Part shown: piece after piece, positions 57,901 through 64,000 of the stretch
Layout: the number at the start of each line of letters is the position of its first letter
Numbering within the stretch: position 1 is the stretch's first letter
NCBI GenBank assembly: GCA_916610825.1
Contig: OU744450.1
Location: forward strand, 3,064,578 to 3,128,577
From: Haliclystus octoradiatus
Lineage: Eukaryota; Cnidaria; Staurozoa; Stauromedusae; Haliclystidae
Length of the DNA: 64,000 nucleotides
Direction of reading: 5' to 3'
Translations under genes and position numbers: made by a program
The notes under the pieces: generated by a model
Told to the model about the DNA's origin: nothing
Databases searched by the model: none
What the model saw: the letters and a program-made list of their open reading frames with translations, nothing else

Positions 57901-60673
57901 CATTTTATATCATTTATAACATTTTTATATTGTTATATTTATGTAATTTTATGTATTATATTTTCATTTTAAATGTCTACGTGAATGTCTCTTTAGACTT
58001 TGCATAGTAGCAAAACATTTACCACATTCATTACATTTGTATTTTGCTGTGTGAACGGAAGCATGCTTCTTTAGGTTGATTTTGCTGTGAAATACTTTTT
58101 TGCAAATAGGACATTCTACACGTACACAGTTTTTCTTGTGAAACTTTGCAGGTGCCTGTTCATAAAATTCTTTGTTACAGTTACCACACTTAATTGCAGT
58201 AATATCTCCAGTTTGTTTTTTCTTGTACCTGTCTTTAGCCAGTGTACTCCATTCCTTTAGTAAGAAAGGACATAACAGTAATTAAGAAATGAGAATAAAT
58301 TCATCCTGCGCATATTGTTATCAAAGGGCGTATAAGGCCTCATACCTCACGAGAATTTGCATCTAGACTGTTCCACGAATGAGATGCCATTTTTGACAAT
58401 GTTGGTAGGTAATTTTCTTCATCTCCCATTTCATCAGCAGCACATTCCTTGAAACAGACAGAACACAAACATTCACATAAACTATTACAAGAAGCCCTGC
58501 ACATCCATAAGTTAGATCATTCTGTTCAAAGGCCTACCGATAGCTTTTGCATGAATAAGTTGTACCCATTTGCATAACGGCTTCCCTTTCCTTTCCTAGA
58601 AGTGTTGCTTTCGTTACTTGCTGTTGAGTCTGAATAAGATATTATTATAGTCCAGATAAAGGGTAAAAAGTGGTGAAATAGTCACATATGATAAAGCACA
58701 TTCACTAGAAATTAACATGACTTAAATTATAATATAGACATTTTATTGTATCCGTTGGTAAGGTAATATGAACGTGCCACAATGCTATATTCTAATAGGG
58801 TACCTAGTACAAGCCAAATAAATATTTTTTTCAAATAACCTTTAATTCGGTATACAATATATAAAGTAAAGACTACAAATGTAAAGTATACAAATGTTCC
58901 ATGAGCCATCAACAAATAGGGCCTAGTCAAGAAATTCAGAGTAACTAATTCGATTAGTAAAATGTCAGTATACGAAAACGACAGACATAATTATTATATC
59001 AGCAACTTTTACTGTCCTAACCTAGCTTTTAAACCGATAACATTTGTGTCATATTGGTTACCAGCAATGAAGAGAGCTAACATAAATATTTTGACTGTCG
59101 CTCACCTTCCATTCCGTTGTTTTAAATTGATGAAGTATTTGTGTTGTTTAACGACAAGTTAAAATTCTTAAATAACAATAAGTTGTTTGAAAATGAACTA
59201 TGAAATTGTCATTGATAATGTTGCTTGAAAATGATCTACATTCGTGTTGTTGAAATTTTCAAAGATGCAAAAGAAAGCGAACATACGCGCGCTTTGTTAA
59301 CAGCGAGAGCGAGACCACCAACACCTGGAAATGAGGCAAATTGCTTCCCATGGGTTACGGAAAAAAAATTTGCGCCGACGCCGCTCAGAGCGGCAACCGT
59401 TGTCGAGCTTCGTGCTTTTGCCGAGCCAGACAAATTGCGTCGTGCTTTACTGATTTATACGTCGCGCTTTTGCCACGCCGCGCCAGAAAACTAGCACGGC
59501 GCATGAAAAGCACGACGTTTGTAGACTGCCTTACTGCACCCCACACAGTAGGGAATAGTACATCTAGATTAAATTGTACAATAGAAATGTTATTGATTCG
59601 AAATGAATAGAACAAAAAGTCTATTGATTAATTCAACAACATATGATGTGACTATCGTTTTGAATTTCTATCAAAAGCCTACTTTTGAGAGTTTATTTCA
59701 AAAACAGAACATTATTAATCTTGAGAACATAATTTTCAACACTTAGCATACGAAGACAAAACATGACAATTTAAAGGTAGATCATTCTTCACGGAGCTAA
59801 ACAAAATTAAAATCCACATGATATATCATCCTACCATCCAATAATGATAATGCAGAACAATAAATTTATTCGTAGGAACACTCAGTTGTTCTCAGCTGTT
59901 TTAAAGAACAGAAGAATATAAATTATTGTGTAGCTTATTAAATTTTAGCGAGGAAACGCTTCTGTCGTGACAAGTCTAAGGGGAAAGCCGCGGAAATGTG
60001 AAATTTTAGATATTTGGTTATTGGTCTCTCACCTTAAAGCATCCATTTCAATCTCTTTTGATATCTTAATGTTAGTAAGTTTATATAAAATTCATTTGCA
60101 AACATAGACCAAAATCAGTATTATACTGAATCAAAACAAAACCAAGTACGTCACACGGTCGTTTCGCTGTTTATTTTGAAAACTTTAGTCGTTAGACGGA
60201 GATACATACTTTAGTACCGAAACATATAAAGTGATATGCAGCATTGAATTGAATTCACATATCAAGAAACATTGCAAAGGACCAAAATACTGTCACTATA
60301 GATCGACAATGAACGCTACAAGAGGAATATGTTTGGTTCTCCATTGCAGTAAACATGATTCGGGTATGCATTCATAAAAACAATAATAAAAGGAAGACAA
60401 CCAACAAAGCATCATACAAGCAAGCCCATAAATAATTTGGAGAATCACATCTTGATGTGGAACCTGTGGTCTATCAAATGTTCAATTTATTATAATAACG
60501 TTGAGTATCAAAAATAACTTAGCCTAGCCCTAGGCCTACCTTAGTAAAGACTTTGAAGATAAATTCTTTCTGTCGACAATATTGAGTGGTAAAAATTCCC
60601 CTTTAGCAGAGGCTTTTAATGCAGTTTCATGGACTACTGTTTCCCAGTCTGACCTCATATGACTATTCTCCAT
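34926..60673 (-). CDS. SMYD4: SMYD4-like protein methyltransferase (TPR, SET split by MYND, C-terminal helices), 17 exons
   Basis: Exons: 60673-60540, 47039-46865, 46484-46269, 44496-44373, 42537-42358, 41941-41890, 41566-41428, 40971-40847, 40742-40637, 40182-40119, 39647-39573, 38998-38922, 38762-38227, 37604-37531, 37003-36913, 36137-35814 and 35223-34926. The junctions keep phase and sum to 2790 bp, 929 residues against about 800 in vertebrates. In order: a TPR-like N-terminus (to about 270), the start of SET, the MYND zinc finger (CYHC, CNTC, CSVEC, HEKEC; about 370-410), a Ser-rich insert in exon 13 (about 500-570), the catalytic core LLNHSCDP and EEITHCYGPH, the post-SET CLCGAC, and a C-terminal helical region with ALGDW- and LAQFL-type repeats. 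The family methylates lysines; human SMYD4 is linked to heart development. Least certain are exon 1, whose AG|C phase fits exactly, and the weak exon 5 donor GTCTGA. If exon 1 is wrong, ATG at 47024 is an alternative start. Confidence 0.92.
40301..40550. mobile_element. Non-autonomous hAT element, 250 bp
   Basis: The ends are CAGGGTGTCACAAAAGT and the inverse of CAGGCTGTCATAAAGT. The flanks TAGGGGGC (40293-40300) and TAGGGGGG (40551-40558) agree at 7 of 8 positions. The right flank has since grown into a G tract of about 18 bases. It lies in the SMYD4 intron between the MYND exon (40742-40637) and the exon at 40182-40119. Confidence 0.85.
43185..43343. mobile_element. 159-bp MITE with 12-bp TIRs
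   Basis: GGTCCGACAAAA at the left and its exact inverse at the right, with a second inner pair around TCTGGAATCCT. The target duplication is unclear. It is intronic in SMYD4, between exons 4 and 5. Confidence 0.7.
43483..43520. repeat. (TAC)n microsatellite
   Basis: About 12 TAC triplets in a SMYD4 intron. Confidence 0.95.
44625..44933. mobile_element. Hammerhead-bearing retroelement fragment between two (ATT)n tracts
   Basis: (ATT)n occupies about 44625-44667 and about 44822-44933. The 155 bp between them is GC-richer and carries a hammerhead ribozyme on the minus strand. Penelope-like elements are known to carry minimal type I hammerheads in their terminal repeats, so a short Penelope-derived or other ribozyme-bearing non-autonomous unit is the likeliest source. 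No GIY-YIG or reverse transcriptase sequence is present. It lies in the SMYD4 intron between exons 3 and 4. Confidence 0.6.
44679..44723 (-). ncRNA. Minimal type I hammerhead ribozyme
   Basis: Minus strand, 45 nt. Stem I is GGUCU (44723-44719) paired with AGACC (44683-44679), five perfect pairs. The core CUGAUGA is at 44718-44712. Stem II is GUCCC/GGAAC with one C-A mismatch and the loop UUGGCA. GAAA follows at 44695-44692. Stem III is a two- to three-pair stub, ACACGUGU, ending GUC, with predicted self-cleavage after C at 44684. Every conserved core base is present. The very short stem III is typical of retroelement hammerheads, which often act as dimers. Confidence 0.8.
45958..45996. repeat. 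(TTA)n microsatellite
   Basis: About 12 TTA triplets in a SMYD4 intron. Confidence 0.95.
47040..48219. other. SMYD4 intron 1, stretch left of the transposon nest
   Basis: AT-rich, with no exon, RNA gene or repeat that I can support. Confidence 0.5.
48333..49769 (+). CDS. Harbinger transposase (HARBI1-like, DDE_4 family)
   Basis: A single 478-residue open frame in the nuclease subunit family of PIF/Harbinger elements. The DDE triad is visible at D236 (AAVDGCHLPIKCP), D326 (VLGDSAFPFSNWLMKPY) and E363 (MVVESAFGQMKGRWRVL), with the family's GNSHD at 285-289. A helix-turn-helix-like segment (YTVSEMIGIGVSTVSGIV, about 171-188) precedes the catalytic fold. The start is uncertain: ATG 48333 is 110 bp inside the left TIR, and Met27 and Met35 are alternatives. 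The C-terminus is Ser/Lys-rich. No stop or frameshift interrupts the domain. In this family the transposase acts with a Myb-like partner, which is encoded downstream on the other strand. It is a mobile-element gene, not a host gene, despite its place in SMYD4 intron 1. Confidence 0.95.
   Translation: MIIDVIENAYTTLCTIASFFYRDSEGMQSPRNFEMGRTTFSKILLLKKSINDRKRRISLLEQGLIAVMARTRLLTTVHLLILAFLKNDYRQPGPRSCRRFLRNTGWWGKVWTEYSDGRFKQTFRISRKTFKFILSKIRPDLERQTVTEEPISPECRLGVCLYYLSRGDYLYTVSEMIGIGVSTVSGIVSEVATSIISKLWYEFITCNFPQNKIKLEKKILDMEEEWQFPFSWAAVDGCHLPIKCPPGGPKACKEYHNFKNFYSVVLMAMVDGKQRFVWGSCGFPGNSHDSIILQSTELWASQEKGNLPQLEQRIGNTTIPAIVLGDSAFPFSNWLMKPYTQDHVTEEQRYFNYRLSRARMVVESAFGQMKGRWRVLLNRSERHHFETKKSALACMVLHNICIEMEDKLPSTLDLSSSNNSGQKRDREQIRKILRMRECKRTNDKGPSSAVIIRNTITTMLWDEKKNISTISTQSKNKH
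50814..52684 (-). CDS. Harbinger-encoded DNA-binding partner: Cys-rich zinc module plus Myb/SANT-like domain
   Basis: Two exons, 52684-52485 and 51873-50814, joined in phase 2 (AG|T, Ser), giving 419 residues. Exon 1 encodes a Cys-rich module, CYLCWCETKYTCIDC, then CLRYKC and YCKTC, resembling the C-terminal zinc fingers of piggyBac-type transposases. Exon 2 encodes a Myb/SANT/MADF-like helical domain from RAIWKSAYVVDVVDI to DKFKKCISYCKKV, an acidic Pro/Ser linker, a helical segment (DEILRALKDIKNNDPVASF) and an Asn/Pro-rich tail. Myb-like partners of Harbinger transposases help nuclear import and recognise element ends. The N-terminal zinc module is not part of the usual description of this protein, as far as I know. 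The start could be Met1 or Met3. The open frame extending upstream of 51873 is intron. Confidence 0.88.
53299..53360. repeat. 31-bp tandem duplication in the Harbinger right region
   Basis: GATTTATCATTATTTTGAGT followed by TTGTCAGTTGA occurs twice head to tail, with no visible differences. Confidence 0.9.
53504..53709 (+). repeat. MULE left terminal inverted repeat
   Basis: 206 bp, matched by the inverse of 59168-59373 with a single C/T difference near the inner edge (CTTATCGTTA against CTTATTGTTA). It probably contains the promoter of the transposase gene. Confidence 0.95.
54164..57811 (+). CDS. MULE transposase (FLYWCH/WRKY-type zinc module, DDE MULE domain, SWIM zinc finger)
   Basis: Two coding exons, 54164-55057 and 56144-57811, spliced at codon borders (ATG then GTATGT; acceptor TTCTATTCTCAG), encode 853 residues. 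A 5' UTR intron is likely: a consensus donor GTGAGT at 53757 and an acceptor TTGATTTCTAG directly before the ATG. Residues 101-161 hold a C-C-H-H module (C105, C134, H159, H161) of the WRKY/FLYWCH type. The MULE catalytic domain shows D309 (MMFIDSSSNM), D376 (VIITDNCDEL) with the family's CVFH at 397-400, and the later Glu in NNTNNYVESQF. A SWIM finger follows, CECPVGNNGSPCKH. The C-terminal 200 residues are Ser-rich, then strongly basic (KSLSKRKRKH), probably a nuclear localisation signal. No break is visible. Animal ZSWIM1/3 proteins are domesticated relatives; here the TIR context shows a live-type element. Confidence 0.93.
55058..56143. other. Intron of the MULE transposase gene
   Basis: 1086 bp of non-coding DNA. 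A segment at about 55885-55935 (CAGACAAAAGTTTC, then CTTCTGGAATCCTAG) resembles the ends of the MITE at 43185-43343. Confidence 0.6.
57964..59112 (-). CDS. MULE accessory protein: HMG-box-like domain followed by C2H2-type zinc fingers
   Basis: Four exons: 59112-59106 (just ATGGAAG), 58629-58538, 58447-58346 and 58254-57964. All junctions are GT-AG and in phase, totalling 492 bp and 163 residues. The N-terminus reads MEDSTASNESNTSRKGKGSR. It leads into an HMG-box-like region: GYNLFMQKL, an acidic insert, then LPTLSKMASHSWNSL and EEWSTLAKDRYK. Next come a Cys/His knuckle (CGNCNKEF to HKKNC) and two C2H2 fingers (CPICKKVFHSKINLKKHASVH; CNECGKCFATMQSLKRHSRRH). This is an architecture for DNA bending and binding. 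I infer a role in recognising ends or assembling the transposition complex. The seven-base first exon is the weakest part, although it supplies an ATG, the correct phase and a good donor (GTGAGC). Confidence 0.8.
59168..59373 (-). repeat. MULE right terminal inverted repeat
   Basis: Inverse of 53504-53709. Its inner edge is only 55 bp upstream of the start codon of the minus-strand HMG-box gene, so it probably drives that gene. Confidence 0.95.
59534..60539. other. SMYD4 intron 1, stretch right of the transposon nest
   Basis: AT-rich sequence between the right Harbinger duplication and SMYD4 exon 1. No gene or repeat structure seen. Confidence 0.5.
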
Positions 60674-61631
60674 TTTATTTGATAACGGCTCAAATTTCTT
60701 GCCTTTTTAGCTCAAACCTTTTCTCTCTTGAATACGAATGTGGTCGTGAAGGCAGAAGTTGATGAGCAATAGAGATAATGGGAAATGAAATCTGCCCACT
60801 TTTTACTAGCCAATCAGATTCAAGAATCATAATAAAACACTAATCTGATTGGTGAATTAAGACAATTGAATTACTGGGAAAACTCTGGCTGATGTCAGAA
60901 AAAATTATTGCTGTTGTTTGATTGGTTGAATCTGATGAAATACAAGTCTCCATTGTTTAACAAGTAATGGTAAAAGATTCGCACGTGGGACCAAATTTAA
61001 AGGGACCAAAACGCCATGTATTGTCTTTGTCGAGGCGAAAATAGCTTTGTTAAGTTATTAATGTTTAGTTAAAGCATCCATTGATACATTTTAGTTGTTA
61101 TAGAAAAGTTATTCTGTAAAATTATATTCTAGAATGAATTATTAATTTATTCGTGTTACAGGTAACAGAGAACACGATTTCGTTTCTCGAGAAAATCGCA
61201 TCCTGGTGTGATTTCGTAAGCACCACGGCCATAGTTACGTCAATAACAGGTCTGTTTTGTCTGAAAACTGAAGCGCTCGCGCCTCCATTGTCTTGAGGGG
61301 AATCTCCGACAGCAACTTATTTCCAATTTGAAATATGAGTGTTTTCTACATAATTAATTATATGCTAATTCCTCGACCACTTAACAAGGATTTGACATTA
61401 CAGTATTTATCATTCCGGTAGTATATTTTGGAAAGAGACTTCTACCCGGCAATCATTAAATTAATGAATTAACACGTTGAAGTGTGAACTATTTATGTAC
61501 ATATTGACTGTTAAAAATCAATTAAAATTCGTAAAACGAAAAAAAAACTTTACAATTACATCCCGTTATAAAATTATCGGACACATGAAATAGTGTGCCG
61601 AAATAGATAGCGTAATTGCATGATGTATTAT
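60674..61631. other. SMYD4 5' flank and intergenic spacer
   Basis: It should contain the SMYD4 promoter and 5' UTR and the 3' UTR of the zinc-finger gene to the right. No clear TATA box. A somewhat GC-richer stretch at about 61160-61310 contains TTTCTCGAGAAA but has no identifiable boundary. Confidence 0.4.
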
Positions 61632-62233
61632 TTACAAAGCACCGAAGCAAAAGGTAGCGTGTGTTTGCAGTTCAATTTCACTTCCAAAAGACCGTCTGCA
61701 ATCTCCACATACATAGTTTTTCCCCTTTCGATATGTTTTCTTTTCCATATTACTTTGATGCAAGGGTTTATCAGACCATTTGAACATTTGAATGTCATTC
61801 AATTTGTTATTCACAGCTATTTCCTCTTGTTTTGTAACAATACTTTGCTCTTGCTTCGATTTCCTATACAAATTTCAAACAGTTATGTATGAATTTCAGA
61901 ATCAAATGACGCCTGGCAACAGAAATGTTTGACTTCGCAAGTGGACATTTTTCCTTATCTGGTCAGGAAATATAAACAATGCAACAACAATAAACAGAAA
62001 GTTAAAGGAAATATTTCAAGTATAACTTTTTTATAGACGTACACTAAACGACAGACTATGACAGACAATATCTCAAATTCTCCAGACAAAAGTTCAAATT
62101 TTATTTCCGCAAGCCTGAACGTGCCGAAAAAAGTCACTGTACCAGCTCAGGGGAAATCCCGACCTCACCTGTCAGCTGGAGACGCTCGCGTGTCTTTCTG
62201 GCTGCACAAATCCTCTTTCCTGTACGGTAAGCC
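61632..62233 (-). CDS. 3' end of an unidentified zinc-finger gene (two exons seen, 5' part missing)
   Basis: Exons 62233-62169 and 61863-61632 have good splice sites (acceptor TATTTCCAG, donor GTGAGG, acceptor TTTGTATAG) and join in phase 2 (AG|G, Arg). The C-terminus carries one Cys2-His-Cys finger, YVCGDCRRSFGSEIELQTHA followed by TFC, and ends CFGAL. Upstream is a Lys/Gln/Glu-rich stretch (RKSKQEQSIVTKQEEIAVNN) with no recognised domain. I could not find the exons to the right; they may lie beyond the window. The 3' end is about 960 bp from SMYD4 exon 1, on the same strand. Confidence 0.55.
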
Positions 62234-64000
62234 CTGGAAATATCAATAAAACAAATTTAGTAAGCTCATATTATACTCAGAAACTTTTTTCAAGATTATA
62301 ATCAATTATAATGATATATTTTAAGATATAAGATATATATTATATTTTATTTTTTCCAAGATAATTGCTATAATCATTGATTTATTTTGACTTTTTCGAA
62401 GAACTGAAAGATTAAATTGTACGTCATATGGGTGGATCCGGAATATTCGCGTCAATGTTGTAGCAATAAAAACAATAGTTACTTGTTGTTTACTTAGCTG
62501 CATTGTTAACTAATACCACACCTTGGCAACATGTATAAACAGAAGATGGTCTGCGCAGTTTTTGCATAAAATTATTTATCATTATTTAGGAAATTAATTC
62601 ACATCCGATGCTAAGTTTCACGTTTGACAGACAATTAATTTCAAGTATCAATTAAGAATAGAATAATTCTGCTTTTGGAATCGTAAAAATGAAACTAAAT
62701 AACGTTATTCTTTTTGATTCTGTTCGTGAAATAAACAAAGTTGGCATTTATGAAAAGTGCGTCATCTCAGCACTCACGCCATCGATAATAATTAAAAAAA
62801 TTTAATTTTATTCAGATCTCATTCAATGAAAAAGTCAACATGTTTACGGAAGTAAATTATGTCACGGAAATTAACTGGTATTCTTCCAAGTAGCAGCTCA
62901 GACACAATCTACTACATGGAAAACTCGAAATTAAAAACTATGCAATACAGAATACGTATCATAATTCATGTGATATGCCTTTTGTGATTTATTTGCCTTT
63001 TAACAGGAATTATATGCAAGAAGAATTGTACTAAAACAAAAAATGATTAATTGATTTTAAAATTTTACATGAATCATGAGGACATTTCTACATATACGTC
63101 GAAATATCATTAATTATGAGAAAAGTGTTCTGTTTTCTTGACAAAAATATTAATTTTACGATTTGCCGATATTTATATTTGCTACATAGTAATGACGTCA
63201 ATGTCATCTGTGACTAACATAATTCTCACTATTGGACAACATTCGATTGAATTCTATTTGCAAAATTTTGCAGACCTAACGCAGCTGGGCAAATTTCATT
63301 GTTCATGTTTCATTTTCTGCCGGTGTGCACGTTTCCTTTCTTTTAAGAAGTTTAGAATCAGTCAGTATTGAACATTTCTTAAAGTGTATATTTCGCCTTT
63401 TGAAACATAACGGATTTAGATCGAACTTTTTGGTCTATCCATTTATGTCGTTCTGCGTTTTTACACAGGGCGACTTTTTCCCCGACAAAATTGACCTTGA
63501 ACATGGTATTTTGGAGATTCTCGTGTCCCGCTTTTTGAAACCAAAAAAGGAACGATATTGTTCACCACAAGAGAGTTTGACCTAAGTTTGACCGCGATGT
63601 TCGGCCTACATCACTAAATTGACGTATATTCCTACACGCGTAAAACAAAAGGCGTGACATAATTTCGTAAATTTACTTATATTCAAACCTAGAAAAATTC
63701 AGTATTTAAAAATAATTTTATTTTTAGGCTTGATATACAAACCACCTAAATTAGTTAGGTCCATCTCTAGATTACGTTTTATAGAAGTTCGAATTATCCC
63801 AAATTGCAACCTTGAAGGGGGATTAAAAAGAATCTTTTTTTTGTTTCTAGTTTAAGCTCAAATTTGTTGAGCTAAAAATTCGAACAATAGCCAGCTTACA
63901 ATTCCAAATAGCCTGGAATCTGCTCTATTGGCTCATGAAATTTAATCAGTCCTCAAAATCGCTGGGGACGACCTTCTGAATAGCGGATCAAAAATCGCAA
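62234..64000. other. Right edge, no supported gene
   Basis: AT-rich sequence. Short open frames on both strands carry no recognisable domain. It may be the intron of the zinc-finger gene whose 3' exons lie at 61632-62233. Confidence 0.4.

Larger units (their letters stand above)
53504..59373 (+). mobile_element. Mutator-like element (MULE), 5870 bp, apparently complete
   Basis: 206-bp terminal inverted repeats (53504-53709 and 59168-59373) begin GCAAATTTTTTTTCCGTAAC and differ at one position. A perfect 9-bp duplication GCCGACGCC abuts both ends (53495-53503 and 59374-59382), the size MULEs make. Two gene models fit inside: an 853-residue MULE transposase on the plus strand and a 163-residue HMG-box/zinc-finger protein on the minus strand, converging near 57.9 kb. 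Nearly identical TIRs and open genes point to a recent insertion. The target is the right terminal region of the Harbinger element, so it arrived after that element. Confidence 0.95.
48223..59530 (+). mobile_element. PIF/Harbinger DNA transposon (about 5.4 kb of its own sequence) interrupted by a MULE
   Basis: The ends are inverted copies for 38 bp (GGCAGTCTTCAAACGTCGTG on the left; three differences on the right). TTA lies on each side (48220-48222 and 59531-59533), the 3-bp TWA duplication of Harbinger. It encodes a DDE transposase (48333-49769, plus) and a Cys-rich/Myb-like partner (52684-50814, minus) placed tail to tail, the usual two-gene plan of the superfamily. The terminal regions are rich in GCACG-type motifs (GCACGGC, GCACGAC and their inverses) that stand out against the AT-rich surroundings and are likely protein-binding sites. 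Its own sequence is 48223-53503 and 59383-59530; 53504-59373 is an inserted MULE. The whole nest lies in SMYD4 intron 1. Confidence 0.95.

Noticed and set aside
58727-58930. Minus-strand hydrophobic frame inside the MULE
   Set aside because: Lies in the first intron of the HMG-box/zinc-finger gene and is not joined to any exon.

Overview
The window is AT-rich DNA from an invertebrate animal nuclear genome. The evidence is genes split by GT-AG introns, an SLC6 transporter and a SMYD4-type SET/MYND methyltransferase, a nuclear tRNA-Leu, and a dense load of animal-type transposons: hAT, Harbinger and MULE elements, a LINE, tRNA-derived SINEs and a Penelope-type ribozyme. I cannot name the phylum; a tunicate, a cnidarian or another soft-bodied invertebrate would all fit.

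Layout. (1) 1-19.5 kb: the 5' eight coding exons of an SLC6 Na+/Cl--dependent transporter on the minus strand, from the start codon at 19453 to the TM8 exon at 1073. The rest of the gene lies off the left edge. Its introns hold a 34-bp-unit minisatellite, three foldback elements, a hAT element with a perfect target duplication, a SINE, a 26-bp-TIR element with a tRNA T-arm, and a 4.3 kb TIR-bounded block containing a decayed LINE that was itself hit by a SINE. (2) 19.5-34.9 kb: intergenic DNA with a tRNA-Leu(UAA), one intronless class A GPCR gene, two 15-bp-unit minisatellites, several hairpin elements and two 42-bp palindromic insertions. (3) 34.9-60.7 kb: a 17-exon SMYD4-like gene on the minus strand, 929 residues, with continuous reading phase. 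Its 13.5 kb first intron is mostly one nested transposon. (4) 61.6 kb to the right edge: the 3' end of an unidentified zinc-finger gene on the minus strand.

The most striking feature is the nest in SMYD4 intron 1. A PIF/Harbinger element (48223-59530, TTA duplications) carries an intact-looking DDE transposase and a spliced Cys-rich plus Myb/SANT-like partner protein. Inserted in its right terminal region is a complete Mutator-like element (53504-59373) with a perfect 9-bp duplication and 206-bp TIRs that differ at one position. It encodes an 853-residue transposase with DDE and SWIM motifs and, convergently, a four-exon 163-residue protein with an HMG-box-like domain followed by zinc fingers. 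Both elements look recently active.

Other notable signals are a minimal type I hammerhead ribozyme between two (ATT)n tracts in a SMYD4 intron, and two 42-bp palindromes flanked by 8-bp duplications that look like hAT elements reduced to two terminal repeats. All exon calls come from reading splice signals, phase and protein-family similarity by eye; no database search was run.
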